DNA from: Vitis vinifera | Lineage: Eukaryota > Streptophyta > Magnoliopsida > Vitales > Vitaceae | DNA length: 64,000 nt | Reading direction: 5' to 3' | Assembly (NCBI RefSeq): GCF_030704535.1 | Contig: NC_081822.1 | Coordinates: 3,339,001 to 3,403,000 of the forward strand | In this document: one piece after another, positions 37,707 to 50,530 of the stretch | How positions within the stretch are numbered: position 1 is the stretch's first letter | How the letters are laid out: the number at the start of each line of letters is the position of its first letter | The notes under the pieces: model-generated | Told to the model about the DNA's origin: nothing | Databases searched by the model: none | What the model saw: only the letters and a program-made list of their open reading frames with translations | Position numbers and translations under genes: made by a program

Positions 37707-37714
37707 TATAAAAG
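37707..37714 (+). promoter_or_regulatory. TATA box of FLS copy 4
   Basis: TATAAAAG after a CT-rich stretch, 99 bp before the position equivalent to the start codon. It has the same form as the box of copy 1. Confidence 0.6.
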
Positions 37715-37750
37715 GGGGTTGGGGGATAGGAGAGAGTTGCATCCGTGCAT

Positions 37751-37792
37751 ATGTCCTGCTATTCAAAGCAACAGCTACCAGTTGAGACTTAG
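37751..37792 (+). other. Upstream ORF in the leader of FLS copy 4 (13 codons)
   Basis: The only ATG between the TATA box and the FLS frame opens [13 protein letters not shown] and stops 20 bases before the ACG of the FLS frame. It is in another frame. If the leader starts about 30 bp after the TATA box, ribosomes would meet this ATG first. Confidence 0.45.
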
Positions 37793-37812
37793 CCATTTTT
37801 GTAGAACCGCCA

Positions 37813-39557
37813 ACGGACATAGAGAGAGTGCAAGCCATTGCCTTTTCGTCCTTATCGGAGGGCACCATCCCACCCGAGTTCATTAGATCTGAAAAAGAAG
37901 AGCCTGCTATCACAACCTTCCATGGCTATGTCCCTCAAGTTCCCACCATTGATTTCAGCGACCCAGATGAGGCCAACCTCACAAGATTGATTGCGGTGGC
38001 CAGTATGGAGTGGGGAATTTTCCAAATTGTCAACCATGGCATTCCCTTTCATGTTATTACCAGTTTGCAGAAAGTTGGCAGGGAGTTCTTTGAGCTCTCA
38101 CAGGAGGAGAAGGAACTCTATGCTAAGCCTCCGGATTCCAAGTCCATTGAAGGCTATGGAACCAAGCTTCAAAAGGAAGTGGAAGGCAAGAAAGCTTGGG
38201 TGGATCACTTGTTCCATAAAGTCTGGCCTCCTTCTGCCATTAACTACCACTTCTGGCCCAAAAACCCACCATCTTACAGGTCTGCAACACTTTGGATCAT
38301 TTGCTTTACATGCCTTCATATTTGTATTATACTTATACTAGCCGCACGACACAATGCATTTTGACGCCTACTTATGTTTGGTTGAGAGGTTAGAATAGAA
38401 TAAGATAGGATTTGTATATATTACGGTATGGTATGTCATTTAATAAGATATGTTTATCCTCATGTATATTTCCGGTATATGATATAGTATCTTTACTTAT
38501 TATATCCAATGAATATGAAATAATATCGTTAATTATTATAACCGGTGATATCATATCTTAAGATGTTATATCCAATTATAATATTATGTTAGTTTTATAT
38601 TTAATTTTTTAAATAAATAAAAAAGAAATGAAACATATATTAATTTTCTATGTTTAATAATTGTTTGAAATAAAAAATATTTTTTATTTCAATATTTGTT
38701 ATTAAAAAAATTTAAAATTTCTATTACATGTCATGCTATTTTTTTAAAAAATTATAATTTAAAATTTAGTAAATATTTATTTATTTATTTATTAATAATA
38801 TTCATTGATGATTAAAATATCTAAAATCTATGAATAAATTTTTTTTATGTTATTCAATATATAAAAATATTTTATATATTAATAGTACTTTACAATAGAT
38901 GTTATAAAAGTTGATTAAAATTAAAGTTAATTTTGGTGACAGGGATGCTAATGAGGAGTATACAAAGTGTTTGCGGGGAGTGGCGGACAGGCTCTTTAGC
39001 CGATTATCATTAGGATTAGGGTTGGACGAGGATGAACTGAAGAAGAGTGTGGGTGGCGATGAATTGACGTACCTTTTGAAGATCAATTATTATCCACCAT
39101 GTCCTCGGCCAGACCTGGCTCTCGGGGTGGTTGCCCACACTGACATGTCCTCCATAACCATGCTCGTACCCAATGAAGTTCAGGGCCTTCAGGTTTTCAG
39201 AGATGATCATTGGTTTGATGTCAAGTATATCCCTAATGCCCTCGTCATCCACATTGGTGATCAGTTGGAGGTCAGTTTCTTTCTGTCTCACATGATATTA
39301 TATTTAATAAAACTCAATGTTTAAGAAATTATTGTTGTTTGCAGATTCTGAGCAATGGGAAATACAGGAGTGTTCTTCACAGAGCCACTGTGAATAAGGA
39401 GATGACGAGAATGTCATGGCCGGTATTCTTGGAGCCGCCACCGGAGTTGGCTATCGGCCCTCTTTCGAAGCTCATAAATGAGGAGAACCCACCAAAATAC
39501 AAGGAGAAGAAGTACTGCGATTATGTGTATTGTAAGCTTAACAAGATTCCCCAGTAA
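37813..39557 (+). CDS. Flavonol synthase, FLS array copy 4, start codon ACG instead of ATG
   Basis: Exons by homology are 37813-38279, 38943-39270 and 39345-39557 (467, 328 and 213 bases), with GT-AG introns. The frame is open throughout and keeps His132/Phe134, Lys202, HTD (221-223), His277 (VLHRATV) and Arg287/Ser289. The codon at the start position is ACG: ACG-GAC-ATA-GAG-AGA-GTG here against ATG-GAC-ATG-GAG-AGG-GTG in copy 2. The second possible ATG has also become ATA. An in-frame stop lies upstream (37783-37785) with no ATG between. The next in-frame Met is residue 65, which would drop the N-terminal FLS motif. The motif itself reads EKEEP, not EKEQP. It is either a recent pseudogene by start loss or is initiated at a non-AUG codon; a sequencing or allele difference is possible. 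Confidence 0.85.
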
Positions 39558-40395
39558 ATTATGGTCGTGTCAATATTTGAAATTGGGTGTATATGAAGTT
39601 GAATGTTTTGTTGATATATATATTTTCATATATGAAAGTTCGTTTATTCAAATGTTTGATTCTCTTGTCAACGAAGCCGTCAAAAACATACCTATTGTAC
39701 TTTTTCTTAATCAGATGGTTTTTAGAAGTAGAAATTTGATAGAACCGTTGCTATAAAGCATGGTTATTATGAGCCGTTCAGATGGGGAATGTCCTGTGCA
39801 CATCCCCAATTCTTGCTTTGCATGTGGGGGCTCTCAAATTGTTTCTCAATTAGATAGAACCACAGGGTCCAGGCGGGAATACTCTATTCATCCTTTTCTA
39901 ATAATATAATATACCCCTGCCAATCGAGAAAACAGAGAAGAAAGAGCGTACCAATGATCTAAGCTTTTGTATTCTGTCACGGCAAAGATCTCATACATAC
40001 ACTACAAACTTTGATTCCCTGTTACACCCGTGATCTTAGCCACGAAAAAACTTTATAACCTCTCATTTAATCTTCAAGTTTGAATCAAAGCGGGCTATTC
40101 TGATCACTACGATTTCCATGAGCAATAACTAACTCAACTTGTATGGACTTTACAAAACACACTAGAGACAGCATATTCGTTATCGAAGCACGGCATCAGA
40201 ATTAGAGCACAATGTGATTGGCTAGCTCAATTTTTTGGTGCCAGCAACAGGTTCACCTCGGGGCCTGTGAGGCATGCTCAGGTAGCACAAGGATCTTGTT
40301 TGTGCACGATGTAAAATCCGCATGATGTTGAGTTGATGTCAAGCCTATATGAAGGAAAGATCAAAGATCGAAGACAAGAAACTGGTCTCTACAAT
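39558..40395. other. Spacer between FLS copy 4 and the fluoride exporter gene
   Basis: The two genes converge here, so it holds both 3' untranslated regions. No other gene is seen. Confidence 0.45.
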
Positions 40396-42814
40396 CTAAT
40401 CGTATCCCTTCGTCCAGACGGGAACTGAGTATATCAGTGTGCCCAAGCCAAAGGAGAGAAATATTGTAAGCATGGCATATGCATATGCTCTCCAGGGATG
40501 ATGGCTCTCTCTCATGGCATTAAACTCAGCAATGAAAGTAGAAACGGTGCTCAGACAGCCCAAAAATCCAAACTCTATACCTGTCACAATTGTATCACAA
40601 TTTTTGGAATCCACCTGCACCAAACAGATCAAAGGATTCAAAACCTAAATAATATTCACACAGCAAGTAATTATGATTATGCCATGTAAAATTAAAGCCA
40701 TAGGGCATGATTGCAGTTAAAGAAACCAAAAAAGGGTAGAGAAAAACAAATGCACCATTGAATACAGTTAATCCAATGAAGAAAAAGGGAATATAAGGAG
40801 GTAAACCCCATTTTTCTTTCAAAAAATAATAGCCTCAGTGGATAAAAACCAGTTATTATCACTGATAATGCAATCAAAGTGCTAGCAATAACCTAAAGAA
40901 CGACGTTCAGACTGAAAACATTTGGGTTAGACTCCTCTTCGGTGTTCAATGAGTATGATCCATACGTAAATATTCAGATTTATAAACACGAGTACTGGTG
41001 TACAGGAGGTTCTGGAGCCCATGCCCTACCCCCAGAATGTGAATAATCCTACTTTAAGAAGTTATGTTGCTCACAAAACCCTACTGCGAAAGTTATGAGC
41101 TGCGTTTCTGATGTCTTTGGCATTTATTAAAGACCCCTACCAAGAAAAATATACTCTTTAACCCCAATGGAAAATTTCCTATCCATTATTGATGCAAGAT
41201 TATGATCCATATGCTATTCAAATACAAACTTATGAATTGTACCCACAGACAGCAAAATGGAGGAAAAGAGGAGGGAGTGCAGTATGGATGGAAATCATTC
41301 AATAGAACCTCACCGCTTTTTTCAGTGTAGAGAGTCCTGCCATCACAGAAGCTGCTGAAACATTAGCAATCAAAGTCCCAAAAGGAACCCATTTGAACAA
41401 ACCTGCTTTTCCTAACCCACGTCCATTAAATCGGGCCAACCACCATCTAATCCACACCCCTAGAGGTGCAACCATGCAACCCAACCACAGCTGTGCCTCA
41501 CTGCTTCCGCTTTGAAACTCTCTTTTCTCCAATATTCCACATAGACTATATAACAAGCCCAGGATCAGCATCCCCACCACCATAACTGCTAAGTGACGTT
41601 TACAGCTGTCCACCCTCCAGTTGCCGTTGGATCTAAGGATGCCACGTTTTCCACCAGAATTTAGCCTTTTAAGAAGCCATCTAAAGCCCTTCGCGGTCTC
41701 AACACCAAAAATAATTGAATATGCAGCAAGAAACAAGCCTGTAAAGAACCAGAAGGTCAAAAACTCATCTTACAGCAAGTGGATTCGCCTATACTGCTGA
41801 GTGTTTGTTGCCAAATTTGAATAAGGGGACCAGCTGATATAGTTGAACCTTGAAATTTTCATTACTAGCCATGGTTCCAGCTTGTCAATGCCTCTACTAT
41901 AACATGATTTTTACAAAATGACAAGTTACCTATGAGAAAGCCAAGCACAGAAAAAACCCACTGGCCATCAACACTGAGATCAAGCATTTTCTGATTCCAG
42001 CCACTGAAGGTTGTAAGGCTTCCTAAGTAACCGGTTGTCAATCCAATGGCTAGCTGATCTGAGACACTGGATATATCTCCTTTGAAGACAACGCCCCACC
42101 ATCCCATTAAGAAAGAACCAGCCTAGCGAATGCACAAACAATTTCCATGAAATAACCATAATAAAGTTATAATGCAGAAAATAGTTAAGTATATGGTTGG
42201 GTGTGTGCCAAACCCAACCCCAAGGACAAACCTTCAAGGTCAAAGCCCAACCTTAAACAAGCATCAACATGAGGTGCTAATTTTTAGCCTAAATCAAGCT
42301 GAAAGTTTCACACTATGGATTGGCATGTTTTACGTGGTCTTAAGCTCACACTATAATGCCAAGTTAAATCATTTAGTGAAAAGAACCTAATTGAATGCCT
42401 TGAACTAGGTCTATGACCTCTGTTCTACCAAATTATTAGAACTAACCATCAGAGTATGTGCAATGCATGTCCCTGTAATCATAATCAAACCATTTAATTA
42501 CTAACATTTTTATCAAAATATACTAATGCCATTTGCTGGGTTCCAATTGAGCCTAGTAGCATGATGCCTCAACCTAACAACTAGCCTATGGGAGGTTTTT
42601 TATAGCCTTAAATATAGCCAAAGCAAGGCATTGGAACAAACAAATGACACCAAAAGGTTGGAACCATAAATGAAGCCATTCTTGCAATTTCCATACATGT
42701 GATGGGTCACTTCTGTCTACAGCAAAATCATTAACACGGAAATGGGGCAAACATTTAAATATTAAAAGGAGACATCTGCATCATTCTCAAGTGTATGGAT
42801 ATCTATATGTGCGT

Positions 42815-42879
<65 letters not shown>

Positions 42880-45800
42880 GGAGGGAGGAAGGAGAGAGAG
42901 ACCATATTAGAAGGAAGATCAAGGTACAGAATGCTTTGGTTGCTTGTCAAGCTGGCAACTCCAGGACCAAACAATTTTTGCAGCAAATACCTTGTTAAAG
43001 CCTACAACATATAGCATGGAAAAGGTGAGTATTTTGCAATCAACACATGCTACTTTAAACACTTTCCCCAAACTTTAAAAAAAGAAGAAGAAGGAGAGAA
43101 AGAAAGAAGGCAAACTAGTTTCTAACACTGGACTCAGATCTTCCGTCATTGATATAAGTTAAATAGCAAATCCAAGTGGTTCCAAGAAATCGTATCATCA
43201 TTGTATTAAGAAGAATAATATTAAAAGACACATCAACATCAGCTGCTCCTTTTAGAGCATAATACTGGCCAACAAAGGCAAATGTTATTCTTATAACGAG
43301 TTTGGCCAACACAAAAAAGTTGAGATAGATGTGTACAAAGAAAATGAAAGCTGAAATAAGACACATTATATGAAATTGAGGAAGCGGGACTCAAAATATG
43401 GAACCAATTCATATTTACAGGTATAAAGATAAAACTGACAACAGAACCAATAAGCAACTTAGGCAAATCAAAATGCAAACAGAAAAAGGGAGAAGCAAAT
43501 TTTTAGGCTCACTGGGAAAAGCTTAACCATGAAAATAGGAACAGAAGTCAGAAGTCCAAAAGTGTAAAAGTCTGACCAAGAAAGATTTTCATGACAAGCA
43601 GGGCCCATCACAATTTGCAAAAAAGTTCCAGGTTTATTCCTGTCCTGTAGAGACCTTCAGTTACCCTTCATAAGCAACCAAATATTTCATATTAAAGAGA
43701 AATACAAACATAATAAAAAAGGAAAACCAAAAAGAAATAACTCCAAGAGAAATTACCATTGATGGTTAAGAGAGCAATGAATTGGAAAACAAAAATTTAG
43801 AGGTAACACAGCTTATTTGTATTGGGCCGCACAAATCACGTTTAAAATAATCTCAGAATGTTTAGTTGGGCACTTGTACATTTTTACAGTTTTCAAAATC
43901 AGTAAATTGAATCAGCAAGTTTTTTTGGGCAGTTGTCTATGAATTTGAGGTACATTTTTTTTATAGGTAATCTATGAATTTAAGCTACTTTGTTCAACAG
44001 AACATCCTATAGCCTTTCAGGATCCAACCTCTAAGTACCTACTGATAGAAAAATATTTAACCCTGTTGTTTTCATCCCTACCACCCTTCTGGATGTGAAT
44101 TTAATATCACTGGGATCTAGGACCTCAGTTGGATCCAAGATCTAATTCTGGAAAGGGGGAAAAATAACTTTTATCCCCTCTCAACAATATTGGTGAGTGA
44201 TTTCCAGGAGAACCTCTATTCGAGCTAGGTTTTCTGTTTCACAATTTGTTGACGCTATTTTCAAGTAACATTCATGTTAAGGCCAACGTGAACTGGTAAT
44301 ATATTGGGATATACCAACATCTTGCTGAGAGATGAAACATCGGTTAATCCTCTCATACCCCTGCATTCCATCCTACATTTTCAGAGAACATTGTACAACT
44401 TCAAAAAATTGATCAATTGCTCCAATAATGAGATAATGTCTCCCAATGCTAAACAGGCATATGAATTTGATCTTCTGGTCATTCTATTTTAATTGCTTAC
44501 ACTCCACAGCTCAATGATATAAGCTGAAATTTTTCAAAATTCAAATGACAAGAAATATCTGTGTAGTTTTGGAAGCATATAAAAGCAATTATAATCATAT
44601 TTAGGAAACCAAGATTTAACATATTATATCAGACAAAGAACGAGCAGAACCAGACTTGGTTCCTCACCCCACATTAGCAATGACCCAAACCATCCCTAAT
44701 GATCAATGCTAAAAAAATTTCAAAATTCCTTGGCTCTAAACTAAAAATTATGCTGTAGATAGAGTTAAAAGGGCTAAAAGCACCTTTTTGGAAAGAACCT
44801 ATTTCATTGACCCAGTGGAACTAGAAATTTTGCATTGATTAACATAGACAGTTTCTAGACCCCAAATAGTTGCAGACCACATACCAGGAAATATTAGAGA
44901 AAGGAAATGCAACAATTAATATGCAATCAGCTGAATGTAATTTATTTCAGAAGCAAAATCCATTCATTTTACTCGTGTGGGAAGAAAAAATAATAGAAAA
45001 GAAGCTCCATGCTTTAAAACAGGACAAAGGATCAGGAGCGTGAGCAATAGGCAAAACATCATTAAAGTGAGAACAGCGTTAACATAACTTTGAAGGAGGG
45101 GAAAACCGTAAAAGGGGAACATGAAGCAAAAGTTGTTATTTTGGATATATTTTGAAGATGCAGAAATTACACAAAATATTCCAAATTTTAAAAAAATTTT
45201 AGAATTAAACACAAATGAAATCTAGTATGATGCACTATGTGAAAGAGTATAAGATACTCTGAAAGGAGGATTGTAAAATACCTAAGGTGAGCAATTTTAT
45301 ATGAAATGGCCATACCCAGGCTTAGACTTGCAATTTCACACTTCATATTCTAAGTAATTGGAGGACCTGAATTATTTACTTTCTAATTCTATGCCCTTTG
45401 GATTTGAAGAATCACATGGTGGAGAATTTCATCTGCAACTGTAGTTCTCTTGAAACAAGGGTTAAGTTTACTCATTTCTTTATAGCAGCAGTTGAATGCA
45501 TATCATTTCTTTTCAGTGCATATCTTTATCAGATGCATTATGTTAATAGCAAATATCCGCAGCCACTGATCATGCAATAACATGTTAAAGCTAACAATCA
45601 CGTTATCATTTGTAATTTCTGCGCATTACAAGTTAAGTATGATCAATGTTCCAGGTAGAATTGAGACCTTCTAAGAGGTATTATATAGATTAGATCCTGA
45701 GATTTCCTTTTAACAAGTGGCAGTTATTTAAATTCCAAGGTTATCCTTTCCCCATGAATACAGATTAGTTCCCTTTCTTGTGATGATGTGAAAGAAAAAT

Positions 45801-47208
45801 CTAAAACTGCAGAGATCTTCAATATAATGATTCAATTATATTACCAAATCTTATCCCTGATCAATAGAGAATTCCAAATCAGCTAATTCAGTTCTACTGG
45901 TACAACTCATCAGGTTCTTGATCTTCAAGTACTTCTCATAATCTCACACCCCTCACATTTTAAAATGTGTTTACATTACAAATTTTGTGAGTTGAACTTG
46001 ACTTCGTTATTTGCATGAGAAAACTACCCAACAACTTCAAGGTTGAACTTCTACGAGAAAATGGAAGTTCCATTATCTAACTTTTTCTAGCATACTTTCT
46101 TTGTTTTGCTATTCATATGATATCCATAAGCAATTTGTCAATATAAAATTTCAAGCACATTTCACAAGATTTTGCACATACTACAGCTGTATAGATTATC
46201 TTTCTTGTGCAAAAGAAAAGGTTGCCTTTTGTTCCAGTCATATACTGCCCCCTATACATGGAAATAATTTGGAAACATGTTTGATATGACACATATATGG
46301 GAGTCATTGTTTCCAATATCTCAACAGGCAACACGATAATAACCAATCCCAATATGTCATCAGGTAATGCAGAAATATGTACCCAAAAGTTGCTCCAAAG
46401 CACGAAAATTCAGAGTGAAGAAAGTGAACAGTAAAATCATGGTGAGAGGGCAATTAACAGATCGCAGTTCAGAATTCAGACACACAAAAATATGAATATT
46501 CCAATCAAAATAAACATTTGCTCCAATTCTCAGAAACTGTAAGACATAAAAAGTTCAACAAATTACCCCAAGAATCCCAAGAACAGCTAAATGAATGAGG
46601 CATGAGATATATTCCACCAACCATGGCAACTCTTTCTTATTGTCCTACATATAGAAACATGAAACAAAAAATTATCCATATGAATTCTATCAAGAGGAAA
46701 CAGAGCAGAAAAATCATAAAATCCATGCCCACAAAGCTATTTTCCAATTGATCCCTGTAGACAATTACAAAAATGGGTACAACATTCATGGGAAACTCAC
46801 TTCATCTTTGTCTGCAGAGTATACCATGGCATCTGATGAAAGCGGAGATATGATTTCTAATGGCAATGGAGATGCAGGGGAGACTGTATTTGCAGTGGCA
46901 TCACGAAACCAAATTTCATGTGGTTTTAATAAAGAATTCTCTGGAATGGGAACCACTACTCCATTGTCTAACAGGTTATCAAAAGATAAGCGGAAGCTAC
47001 TACTCTCACTAATCCTGTTGCTGTGAAGTGCCCGATCCCCAATATCTCCAGCCTGTGAAACAGTCTCACTCTCAATGTCATCATCCATTTGAGGGGGCAC
47101 AGGACCTGGTAAACCACAAGAGCGTCTTCTTAATGAGGAGCCAGCACTGCTTGACCGGCCAAACGATCCACTTCGTGTTTCTTCCAAATCATTAGTCTTA
47201 TGATCCAT
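40396..47208 (-). CDS. Two-domain CrcB/FEX-type fluoride exporter (473 aa, 6 coding exons)
   Basis: Minus-strand exons in order: 47208-46801, 46644-46567, 43001-42903, 42122-41930, 41738-41314 and 40614-40396, all GT-AG and in frame. Residues 1-136 are a polar Ser-rich cytosolic N-terminus. Residues ~140-260 form the first CrcB domain (LPSNM at 191-195, GYLGSLTTFS at 226-235), and ~261-473 the second (GTLIAN at 380-385, GFLGCLSTVSTF at 417-428), each with several membrane spans. CrcB/Fluc proteins are fluoride channels. Eukaryotic FEX proteins fuse two domains in one chain, as here, and export fluoride at the plasma membrane. The start is the first ATG of the long polar exon. The 5' leader probably lies in a further exon upstream (a GTAAGT donor on the minus strand near 49390-49400 is a candidate), which I could not prove. 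Intron 3 is 3.6 kb. A (GT)n(GA)n tract touches the donor after exon 3. Confidence 0.88.
42829..42900. repeat. Compound (GT)n(GA)n microsatellite
   Basis: GT repeats pass directly into GA repeats. On the minus (gene) strand this is a CT then CA tract that begins right after the GT donor of exon 3 of the fluoride exporter gene. Confidence 0.95.
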
Positions 47209-48845
47209 AACCTTTCAGAAGGAAAACTAGGCTTCATTCAGAATGACTTCAAAGCACCAATGAATAACAATGGTGAATCAAGCACAAAAAGGAGAAGATA
47301 AAAGATAAAATGACAGTGATAATGATAATTTGTGATCTCAACACTTGCAATTTCTGAAAGTCATAGTCAACTACCCAGTATTAAAACACAAATAAATAAC
47401 AAGACATACAAATGTGAACAAGTTACGCCACCTAACAGATTCATTGAACAGCAAGTCAAGGTCAAAAATTATAAAAATATAAATGCTGTTTAAATCCAAA
47501 TGTCGGCTACCATGATGCGAGGTAAGGGGAAATGAAAACATCAAAATCAATGGGACTGTAAACCATCCATATATTTGATTTTTTGTTTTTAGTTTAAAAT
47601 TAGATTTCCTTGGGCAGCCAGAAGATTGGAATTCATAGGTGTTGCCCAGTGTTTGGCCAGCTGGCAGCTAAACCAAGAAGTTCTTGGATCTTTCTAACTA
47701 ATTTATTAAAAACCACATAGCTGTGAAACATGAAAATAATACATTCTAGCATAGATAGAGAGCACCTTGGACGGTCAAAATTGTTTGCTTTGACACCAAG
47801 TTGTTGACTGCTTACTCCCTTAAGGTTGAAGCCTAAAGAAATGACTCAGGTTTCAAGATTCTAATACCAATATCAGGACACCCTAACATGATAAGATAAA
47901 TTTGTATTCTCCTTGAAAAATAAAGATGAAGTATAACAACTCCCATCCATGTCTAATCATCAACGTTACACAGCTATTATTGCTTGTTACCACACATCAA
48001 TCAAGAATCTCCTCAACCTTACCAGGATGGAGGAGGCTGAGCCATTCATTAAAATAAGTGAAACTGTTATTCCTGCAAATAAAGCACTTAGTTGCCATAT
48101 GGACTAACTATAAATGTTTCTAAAAGTACACCCTAGTGTATTAGTGACAGTGAGATGATGGTAATGAAGGGATGAGAAGAAGGGAGATAGATTTCCACCA
48201 AGGAAAACAGTCAGGAGCAAGAAAGGAAACCAAACATAACATATTCTTAGACCTTAACACCAGAGCATGGGCACATGCAAGATGAGATCTACTAAGCTCT
48301 CCAAAAAGCATTATTATATTCCATGGAATCATAAGACCTTTTGATGAAAAGAAACAAAAGAAAATCATTTCCTACCACATTGTCAGTGAATCTTCAATAT
48401 CAAACAACTATATTAATCTTTCACAGTTATTTAACTATTAACAACCAATAGATCAATCTCCACATCATGTACTCAAATGTTTTGAATGGGTTTTGGACCA
48501 AAATCAAGTGGATCCCACATCAGAGCATATCATAATCTTTTAAGTCTAAACTCAACCGTAAAGCAACAAAAGGGTAACTGAATAATGTTTCTTTAACTCT
48601 CGACCACTAGAAAAATAAGTAAAGTTATTTTTTTTTCAGTGAAGATGTGCTTCCACTAAGAGGGCAAAAGGCAAAGTAAAACACAAACCCCACTTCAATC
48701 CAATTGGATGTGAACCAGATGTTCCTAATTTGATATATATGCAGAAACTGGTGCTAAGAATATTGCTTTCAACTCTGTTAGCGATGTTTGTTATTCAAAT
48801 TCGATCATAGATAAAATAAAAAAAAAAGCATCACTGTTGAGATAT

Positions 48846-48892
<47 letters not shown>

Positions 48893-50380
48893 AATTTTGA
48901 AGGCAAACAGAGAAAGAGACTCAAATCACACCATGAAACTAACTTAAAATGCCTTTTTGGGATTAAAATAATGGGATTGACACAGAAAGAGTACCGCAAA
49001 AACTGAATCCTCGGAATCTTCTTCTTCTTCTTCTTCAACAGCCTGCAGGGGGACGTCTATGTGAAACCAATAAAAGAGTAACCTTAAAAATATGTGAAAT
49101 AACAAAGGAGAAATTTTTTTTGAACTCTGAGGAAATCAAACTCGGGTTTTCTAGGTTTAAAATCACTCCAACGGTAAAACCAACTTTTCCCGGAAACAAA
49201 AACGGGCTTTCGCCTCCATTCTATACACAATGTGATGCCCGTGAATTTGGCGACTCTCTTTTTCTTTTTTTTTCTTTTTTTGGTTGGGTGGGAAAGCTCT
49301 GGCGTTGGGACCAGCTAGAACGTTTAGAGAAAACAAAAGATTTTGATGCCGGAAACCATTTTGCATTGAAAACAAACGAGAAAAATCTGAGACTTACAGC
49401 TTCAATTTCTTTGCTTTCTCTTACAGTTTCTCGGCTTCCAATCAATTAGCAAATTGCAGATCTTGCTCGGAAAGGTATATTATGTTTGACAAACCAACAC
49501 CCAAGACCCAAGGAAGCAATTCATACACAACTCTTCAAAGGCAAATTGTTGAATTGAAAAAAAATGCCTAGTCAATGATAAACAGTATGGCATAACTATT
49601 TTTTATTTCATAAATAGTTTCAATAAGACATCCCATTCATGGTGTTTAAGAAACAAATCATTCAAGCATTTTTTTTTTAAACAATGAACGATATGATTAG
49701 AAAATATGTGTGAAAATGAATTTATTTATATATCACAGCGAGAAAGCAATGCAGAGGTTGCGTCATTTGGGCTTAAAAACTCTACTTTTTTCTGAATGCG
49801 TAACGTAAAAGCTCGAATAAAGTCAACTCAAAAGAGCATATCTCTGCCAACCACGTGGGCATCTGTAATTGGATCTTTGTGATGCATGGATAAAGAAGGT
49901 CCAAGTTATCCTATTCCTTCTCGACTGGCCAGCGTGGGAACCGCGTGGCTCCTTCCAATTTCGAAGAAGGCTGTTGAATACTTGAATTCGATCTATGTAG
50001 TGTCTTTTTTTATTTTTTTATTTTTTATTTTTTTAAATTTCAATTTATCCAAAATTTCAAAAGAAAATTTAAATATTAAAAATGAATTATGGAAAAATAA
50101 ATATCATTATATATATATATATAAAAGATAGTATTTTAAGGATATATAAATTGATATACATATTTTTTGCGATGGCAGCAGCATGGCAGATGGGTATGAA
50201 TTTGGATAGAGAGACCCGACTCAAAAGTGGTTTTTAGAAATGAAGACAAACCCCAAATGGATAAACCAGGGGACGCGTTTGAGCCGTGGATTGAATCCGA
50301 CCGTTCGCTAACCGATGCTCCACCGTCCGATACATAACCAGCAGGGCCCAATTCACTCAACACCCTCTAAAAAGCTTCGG
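47209..50380. other. Divergent upstream region of the fluoride exporter and cold-shock protein genes
   Basis: It holds the untranslated 5' part of the fluoride exporter gene (minus strand) and the promoter of the cold-shock-domain gene (plus strand). A (TA)n tract lies at about 48858-48888 and a CTT run at 49020-49037. The open frames near 49,160-49,450 read through likely leader sequence and match no family I know. Confidence 0.4.
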
Positions 50381-50381
50381 C

Positions 50382-50461
50382 ATGGAATTCAGAAGCGAAG
50401 AGTGAGAGATACAGCTGAAGAAGCTTCTTGCCCAATGGCTAATCCTTTCCAAAATCCGTGA
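50382..50461 (+). other. Two short upstream ORFs before the cold-shock-domain gene
   Basis: ATGs at 50382 (7 codons, stop 50403-50405) and 50435 (8 codons, stop 50459-50461) precede the main ATG at 50531. They matter only if the transcript starts upstream of 50382; the transcription start is not visible. Confidence 0.4.
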
Positions 50462-50530
50462 CAAAAGGATTTTTGGAAGAGAAACTTCTGGAATCTTCTA
50501 CAACCCAGATTTTGAATTATAGAAGCATCA

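Noticed and set aside
37828-38364. A GTG start for FLS copy 4
   Set aside because: GTG at 37828 aligns with an internal Val of the paralogues. GTG starts are not normal in plant nuclear genes, so I marked the frame from the homologous ACG instead.
43945-43975. TTTTTTTTATAGGTAA resembling the 3' tail of the LINE at 5906
   Set aside because: Only about 15 bases match and no LINE body follows.
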